From: an uncultured Eubacteriales bacterium
GTDB taxonomy: Bacteria; Bacillota; Clostridia; UMGS1810
Direction: 5' to 3'
Length of the DNA stretch: 9,772 bases
Assembly: GCA_900555295.1 (NCBI GenBank)
Contig: USKN01000055.1
Coordinates: 1 to 9,772 of the forward strand
Shown: positions 6,479 to 9,772 of the stretch, one piece after another
Numbering within the stretch: the first letter of the stretch is position 1
Layout of the letters: each line of letters begins with the position of its first letter
Notes under the pieces: generated by a model
Database searches by the model: none
Told to the model about the DNA's origin: nothing
Seen by the model: only the letters and a program-made list of their open reading frames with translations
Position numbers and translations under genes: made by a program

Positions 6479-7093
6479 ATGATTAGTTTGTGTTTTTTTT
6501 GTACGGCAATAGCATACCTGCTCGGCAGTATAAATAGTGCTGTTATAGTATCTAAAATATTTGGCAAAGGCGATATCCGTTCATTTGGTTCGGGTAATGC
6601 CGGTGCTACAAACACTTTGCGTGTTCTCGGTAAAAAAGCGGCAGTATTTGTTGTTATAGGCGACTTTTTAAAAGGCTTGGCAGCCGTATTGGCAGCAAAA
6701 TACGCATTTGTTGTTTTTAAAATACAAGGTGACCCAATGACAGCGCAGTACTTTGCCGCACTCGGTGTTATTATAGGACATATTTATCCCCTTTATTTTG
6801 GATTTAAAGGCGGCAAAGGCATTATGACAAGTCTTGCGGTATTATTTGTACTCGATTGGGAAATTGCCGTAATATTGCTGGTTACATTTATAATTATTGT
6901 TGCCGCAACCAAATTTGTTTCACTCGGATCGTGTATCTCGTCGGGTCTTTTTCCCATACTTGTGCTTATGTTTCACGGCAATGACAAATTATTTGTTGCG
7001 CTTTCGTTTATACTGTGCGCAATGATGCTCTACAATCACCGCGAAAACATAAAACGTCTTGCAAACGGGTGCGAAACACCTATTCATTTTTAA
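6479..7093 (+). CDS. plsY: Glycerol-3-phosphate acyltransferase PlsY
   Basis: PlsY is an integral membrane enzyme that moves an acyl chain from acyl phosphate (made by PlsX) to position 1 of sn-glycerol-3-phosphate, giving lysophosphatidic acid. The 204-residue protein carries all three conserved loops: GSGNAGATN (37-45), GHIYPLYFGFKGGKG (100-114) and NHRENIKRLANGCE (186-199). Hydrophobic stretches at about 2-26, 53-80, 88-107, 117-143 and 150-185 fit the known multi-span topology. The ATG follows AGGTGG and lies 20 bases after der. The next gene, gpsA, makes its substrate. plsX is not in this window. Confidence 0.97.
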   Translation: MISLCFFCTAIAYLLGSINSAVIVSKIFGKGDIRSFGSGNAGATNTLRVLGKKAAVFVVIGDFLKGLAAVLAAKYAFVVFKIQGDPMTAQYFAALGVIIGHIYPLYFGFKGGKGIMTSLAVLFVLDWEIAVILLVTFIIIVAATKFVSLGSCISSGLFPILVLMFHGNDKLFVALSFILCAMMLYNHRENIKRLANGCETPIHF

Positions 7094-7124
7094 TTAAAAA
7101 TATAAATTGCTTGGAGCTGATATT

Positions 7125-8162
7125 ATGAATAATTTTACCCAAAACGAAAAAAATATTGGTGAAAAAACAATTGTAAACACCGCCGTAATAGGCGCAGGCG
7201 GCTGGGGTACGGCAATGGCAAAACTTTTGTGCGAAAATGGACACAATGTAAGCTTATGGGTGCGTACGCAAAAAAAATGCGACGAAATAAAAAATGCGGG
7301 CGAAAACAAAGAATATCTGCCCGGAGTAAAACTTGAAAGCAGCATAAATTTTACCGCCGACCTTGCCTGCATTAAAAATTGTAAGTATATATTTATAGCC
7401 ACTCCGTCAAAAGCAATAAGAGAAATATGCAAAAAAATCAACAGAACGGCAAATGACGGAAGTATTATAGTTATTTTGTCAAAGGGATTTGAAAACGATA
7501 CACTGTGCACTATGTCGGATGTTGCAAAACAGTGCCTTCCTAAAGCAAAAATATGCGTTATGAGCGGACCGTCACATGCCGAGGAAGTTGCACGTGGAAT
7601 ACCCACTCTTAATGTTGCCGCGTCAAATGATGAAAGCATATGCAAAGCAGTGCAAAATATATGTATGAACGAGTATTTCAGAGTATATACAAGCAGCGAT
7701 ATGCTTGGTGTTGAACTTGGAGGTGCCCTCAAAAACGTAATTGCACTTTGCGCCGGCATAATAGACGGTATAGGCTTTGGCGATAACACCAAAGCGGCGC
7801 TTATGACGCGCGGAATAAAGGAAATAGCGCGGCTCGGTGTTAAAATGGGTGCAAACGACGATACATTTTGGGGATTAAGCGGTATAGGCGACTTAATTGT
7901 TACCTGTACAAGTATGCACAGCCGAAACCGCAGAGCCGGTATTTTAATAGGTAAAGGCGTATCGGTTGACGAAACGCTTAAAACGGTACATATGGTTGTT
8001 GAGGGCATACAAAATGCCAAAGCGGCATATGAACTTTCATTAAAATACAATACGCAAATGCCCATTATACATCAGGCATACAAAGTTTTATACGAAAACA
8101 AAAATCCAAAAGACGCCGTTATGGATTTAATGGTGCGCAATAAAAAAGATGAAAATATGTAA
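7125..8162 (+). CDS. gpsA: NAD(P)-dependent glycerol-3-phosphate dehydrogenase
   Basis: GpsA reduces dihydroxyacetone phosphate to sn-glycerol-3-phosphate with NAD(P)H, supplying the backbone that PlsY acylates. The 345-residue product has the Rossmann motif GAGGWG (23-28), the LSKGFE segment (119-123 region), SGPSHAEEVARG (147-158), the catalytic Lys203 in GALKNV, GFGDNTKAALMTRG (217-230), GDLIVTCTS and SRNRR (266-270). I chose ATG 7125 because TTGGAG at 7111-7116 is well placed; an in-frame TTG at 7107 lies ahead of that ribosome site. The protein has about 17 polar residues before the Rossmann strand, more than the few found in most family members, and no later Met is available. It is the last gene of the operon. 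No clear terminator follows, so readthrough into pgi is possible. spoIVA often comes next in spore-forming Clostridia but is not here. Confidence 0.97.
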   Translation: MNNFTQNEKNIGEKTIVNTAVIGAGGWGTAMAKLLCENGHNVSLWVRTQKKCDEIKNAGENKEYLPGVKLESSINFTADLACIKNCKYIFIATPSKAIREICKKINRTANDGSIIVILSKGFENDTLCTMSDVAKQCLPKAKICVMSGPSHAEEVARGIPTLNVAASNDESICKAVQNICMNEYFRVYTSSDMLGVELGGALKNVIALCAGIIDGIGFGDNTKAALMTRGIKEIARLGVKMGANDDTFWGLSGIGDLIVTCTSMHSRNRRAGILIGKGVSVDETLKTVHMVVEGIQNAKAAYELSLKYNTQMPIIHQAYKVLYENKNPKDAVMDLMVRNKKDENM

Positions 8163-8193
8163 ATTTTTGTGAAATGTGCATACGGCGCAAACA

Positions 8194-8222
8194 TTGAAAA
8201 AAATGTAAAAATAGTGTATAAT
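8194..8222 (+). promoter_or_regulatory. Sigma-A-type promoter of pgi
   Basis: The -35 TTGAAA (8194-8199) and a consensus -10 TATAAT (8217-8222) are separated by 17 bases, the optimal spacing. Transcription should start near 8229, leaving a leader of about 75 bases before the pgi ATG. Confidence 0.8.
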
Positions 8223-8259
8223 ATGTTTGTTAAATTAATTAATAAACTTATTCAAACAT
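8223..8259. promoter_or_regulatory. Inverted repeats at the pgi transcription start; candidate operator, partly Rex-like
   Basis: Two overlapping dyads lie directly after the -10 box. ATGTTTG (8223-8229) is matched by CAAACAT (8253-8259) across 23 AT-rich bases. Inside it, TTGTTAA (8227-8233) faces TTAATAA (8239-8245) across five bases. The left half equals the half-site of the redox repressor Rex (TTGTTAA-N4-TTAACAA), but the right half has one mismatch and the spacer is five, not four. The same bases can form a 9-pair RNA hairpin (8225-8247). The assignment is tentative. Confidence 0.35.
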
Positions 8260-8304
8260 CAATGTGACACGGCAATATGTACGAATACAATTGGAGGTAT
8301 AATA

Positions 8305-9636
8305 ATGATTAAGTTGGATTATTCCAAACTCACCCGCTTTACAGGTGAACACGAAATGGAAAATATGCGTAAAATAACCGAACTCGCGGTTGATATACTC
8401 GATAGCAAAACCGGTGCCGGAAACGATTTTCTCGGCTGGACCGATTTACCCAAAAATTATGATAAAGAAGAATTTGCACGTATTAAAAAATGTGCCGATA
8501 AAATCCGCTCCGACAGCGAATGTCTGGTTGTTGTAGGCATAGGCGGTTCGTACCTCGGCGCAAAAGCCGCAATAGATATGCTTACCGATACGTTTTATAA
8601 TTTAGACGAAAACCGCGGCGCTCCGCAAATTTTGTACGCAGGTAACAGCATAAGCTCATCTTACCTTGCCGACTTGCTTGCATATCTTAAGGGCAAAGAT
8701 TTCAGCGTAAACATAATTTCAAAATCGGGTACCACAACAGAGCCCGCAATCGCTTTCAGAATGCTCCGTGCTCTTCTTATAGAAAAATACGGTGCCGACG
8801 AAGCCAAAAAAAGAATTTACGCAACAACCGACAAATGCAAAGGCGCGCTTAAAACGTTTGCCGATAAAGAAGGATACGAAACTTTTGTTGTACCCGATGA
8901 CGTTGGCGGCAGATTTTCTGTTCTTACCGCTGTAGGACTTTTGCCTATTGCGGCTGCGGGAATTAATATTGACGAAATTATGAAAGGCGCATCCGACGCG
9001 TGTGATGAATATAAAAAACCGTTTGACGAAAACCCTTGCTATAAATATGCCGCATTGCGTAACATTTTAATGAGAAAAGGTAAAACAACCGAATTTTTGG
9101 TAAATTACGAGCCTTGTCTTCAGTATTTCTCGGAATGGTGGAAACAACTTTACGGTGAAAGTGAAGGCAAAGACCAAAGAGGTATACTGCCCTGCTCGGT
9201 AAACTTTTCAACCGACCTTCATTCTATGGGACAATATATACAAGACGGTTCACGCGTAATGTTTGAAACGGTGCTTAATGTAGAAAAGCCAAAAAAAGAT
9301 TTGCAAATACCGTTTGATGAAGAAAATGTTGACGGACTTAACTTTCTTGCCGAAAAAACAGTGGATTACGTTAACCATAAAGCATTTGAAGGAACGCTCC
9401 TTGCTCATACCGACGGTAATGTACCCAATATTATAATTAATATTCCCGAAATTACACCGTACTATTTCGGCAGCCTTGTATACTTTTTTGAAAAAGCTTG
9501 TGCCGTAAGCGGTTATATTCTCGGAATTAACCCGTTTAACCAACCGGGAGTCGAAGCATACAAACGCAATATGTTCGCTTTGCTCAATAAACCCGGTTAC
9601 GAAGAAGAAAGTAAAGCCATACAAGCTCGTATCTAA
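8305..9636 (+). CDS. pgi: Glucose-6-phosphate isomerase
   Basis: Pgi interconverts glucose 6-phosphate and fructose 6-phosphate, the second step of glycolysis, in the cytoplasm. The 443-residue protein is the shorter Firmicute-type phosphoglucose isomerase, which usually has about 450 residues. It contains the sugar-phosphate-binding loops GIGGSYLGAKAA (78-89) and SKSGTTTEPA (139-148), the PDDVGGRFSV signature (197-206), and the catalytic candidates Glu285 (YGESEGK), His306 (DLHSMGQ) and Lys420 (NQPGVEAYKRN). Their spacing equals that of the Geobacillus enzyme as I recall it (Glu290, His311, Lys425). The ATG at 8305 follows TTGGAGG at 8291-8297. The gene has its own promoter and terminator, so it is probably a single-gene transcript, with possible readthrough from gpsA. 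Confidence 0.98.
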   Translation: MIKLDYSKLTRFTGEHEMENMRKITELAVDILDSKTGAGNDFLGWTDLPKNYDKEEFARIKKCADKIRSDSECLVVVGIGGSYLGAKAAIDMLTDTFYNLDENRGAPQILYAGNSISSSYLADLLAYLKGKDFSVNIISKSGTTTEPAIAFRMLRALLIEKYGADEAKKRIYATTDKCKGALKTFADKEGYETFVVPDDVGGRFSVLTAVGLLPIAAAGINIDEIMKGASDACDEYKKPFDENPCYKYAALRNILMRKGKTTEFLVNYEPCLQYFSEWWKQLYGESEGKDQRGILPCSVNFSTDLHSMGQYIQDGSRVMFETVLNVEKPKKDLQIPFDEENVDGLNFLAEKTVDYVNHKAFEGTLLAHTDGNVPNIIINIPEITPYYFGSLVYFFEKACAVSGYILGINPFNQPGVEAYKRNMFALLNKPGYEEESKAIQARI

Positions 9637-9657
9637 TTAAACATAACGTAAATGTAG

Positions 9658-9694
9658 GAACAGCCTGCCGAAAAATTCGGCAGGCTGTTCTTTT
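9658..9694 (+). terminator. Strong intrinsic terminator after pgi
   Basis: GAACAGCCTGCCGAA (9658-9672) and TTCGGCAGGCTGTTC (9676-9690) are perfect 15-base inverted arms around an AAA loop, followed by four Ts (9691-9694). The stem is GC-rich and stands out against the AT-rich surroundings. It starts 21 bases after the pgi stop codon. Confidence 0.93.
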
Positions 9695-9772
9695 AAAATA
9701 TCTTATCAAATAAATTTTTCTATATATTTTTAATATCTTTACTCCCTATAAAACATAACCCTTAGATCATGA

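Noticed and set aside
7094..8065. A 323-codon open frame on the - strand opposite gpsA
   Set aside because: It is a shadow of the gpsA codons: gpsA has complete family motifs on the + strand, the antisense translation shows no recognisable domain, and no ribosome site or promoter is evident for it.
8175..8189. Small stem TGTGC/GCGCA just after gpsA as a terminator
   Set aside because: It has only five pairs, one of them a wobble, and no T-run follows, so it is too weak to call.
9695..9772. Possible tail of a leftward gene at the right end (codons ending at a stop at 9739-9741 on the - strand)
   Set aside because: Only about ten codons are visible and they match nothing I recognise. The stretch after the pgi terminator is plain AT-rich DNA, and chance open codons of this length are expected.

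Overview
The window is ordinary low-GC core-genome DNA, most likely from an uncultured Clostridia-type Firmicute. The pointers are the AT-rich base composition with many ATA, AAA and TAT codons, strong GGAGG-like ribosome sites, sigma-A-type promoters, and two gene neighbourhoods typical of Clostridia: pta-ackA-yceD-rpmF, and DUF512 radical SAM-der-plsY-gpsA. All nine genes and the partial gene at the left edge read rightward on the + strand. Coding density is high and no stretch over 300 bases lacks a gene. I see no tRNA, rRNA, CRISPR array, insertion sequence, prophage or restriction/defence gene.

Layout. Bases 1-877 hold an open frame whose first ~35 codons read as the Walker-A region of DnaA and whose remainder is the C-terminal three quarters of phosphotransacetylase (Pta); this is probably a chimeric contig end. 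Acetate kinase (ackA) follows, completing the acetyl-CoA to acetate/ATP pathway. A strong sigma-A-like promoter then starts a short transcript for YceD (DUF177) and ribosomal protein L32. That transcript ends in a run of hairpins, the last of which is a good intrinsic terminator.

From 3070 to 8162 five tightly spaced genes (gaps 10-31 bases) look like one operon: a HAD phosphatase, a PDZ/radical SAM/DUF512 protein of unknown function, the ribosome-assembly GTPase Der, and the lipid genes plsY and gpsA. GpsA makes sn-glycerol-3-phosphate and PlsY acylates it, so two consecutive steps of phosphatidic acid synthesis sit side by side. Glucose-6-phosphate isomerase (pgi) follows, with its own promoter, a dyad at the predicted transcription start, and a perfect 15-bp terminator hairpin.

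I did not find a convincing new biological system. The points most worth checking are the in-frame DnaA/Pta join at the left edge, the uncharacterised radical SAM protein, the structured 3' end of the yceD-rpmF transcript, and the Rex-like dyad at the pgi start site. All coordinates were counted by hand, and family assignments rest on recognising conserved motifs, not on a database search.
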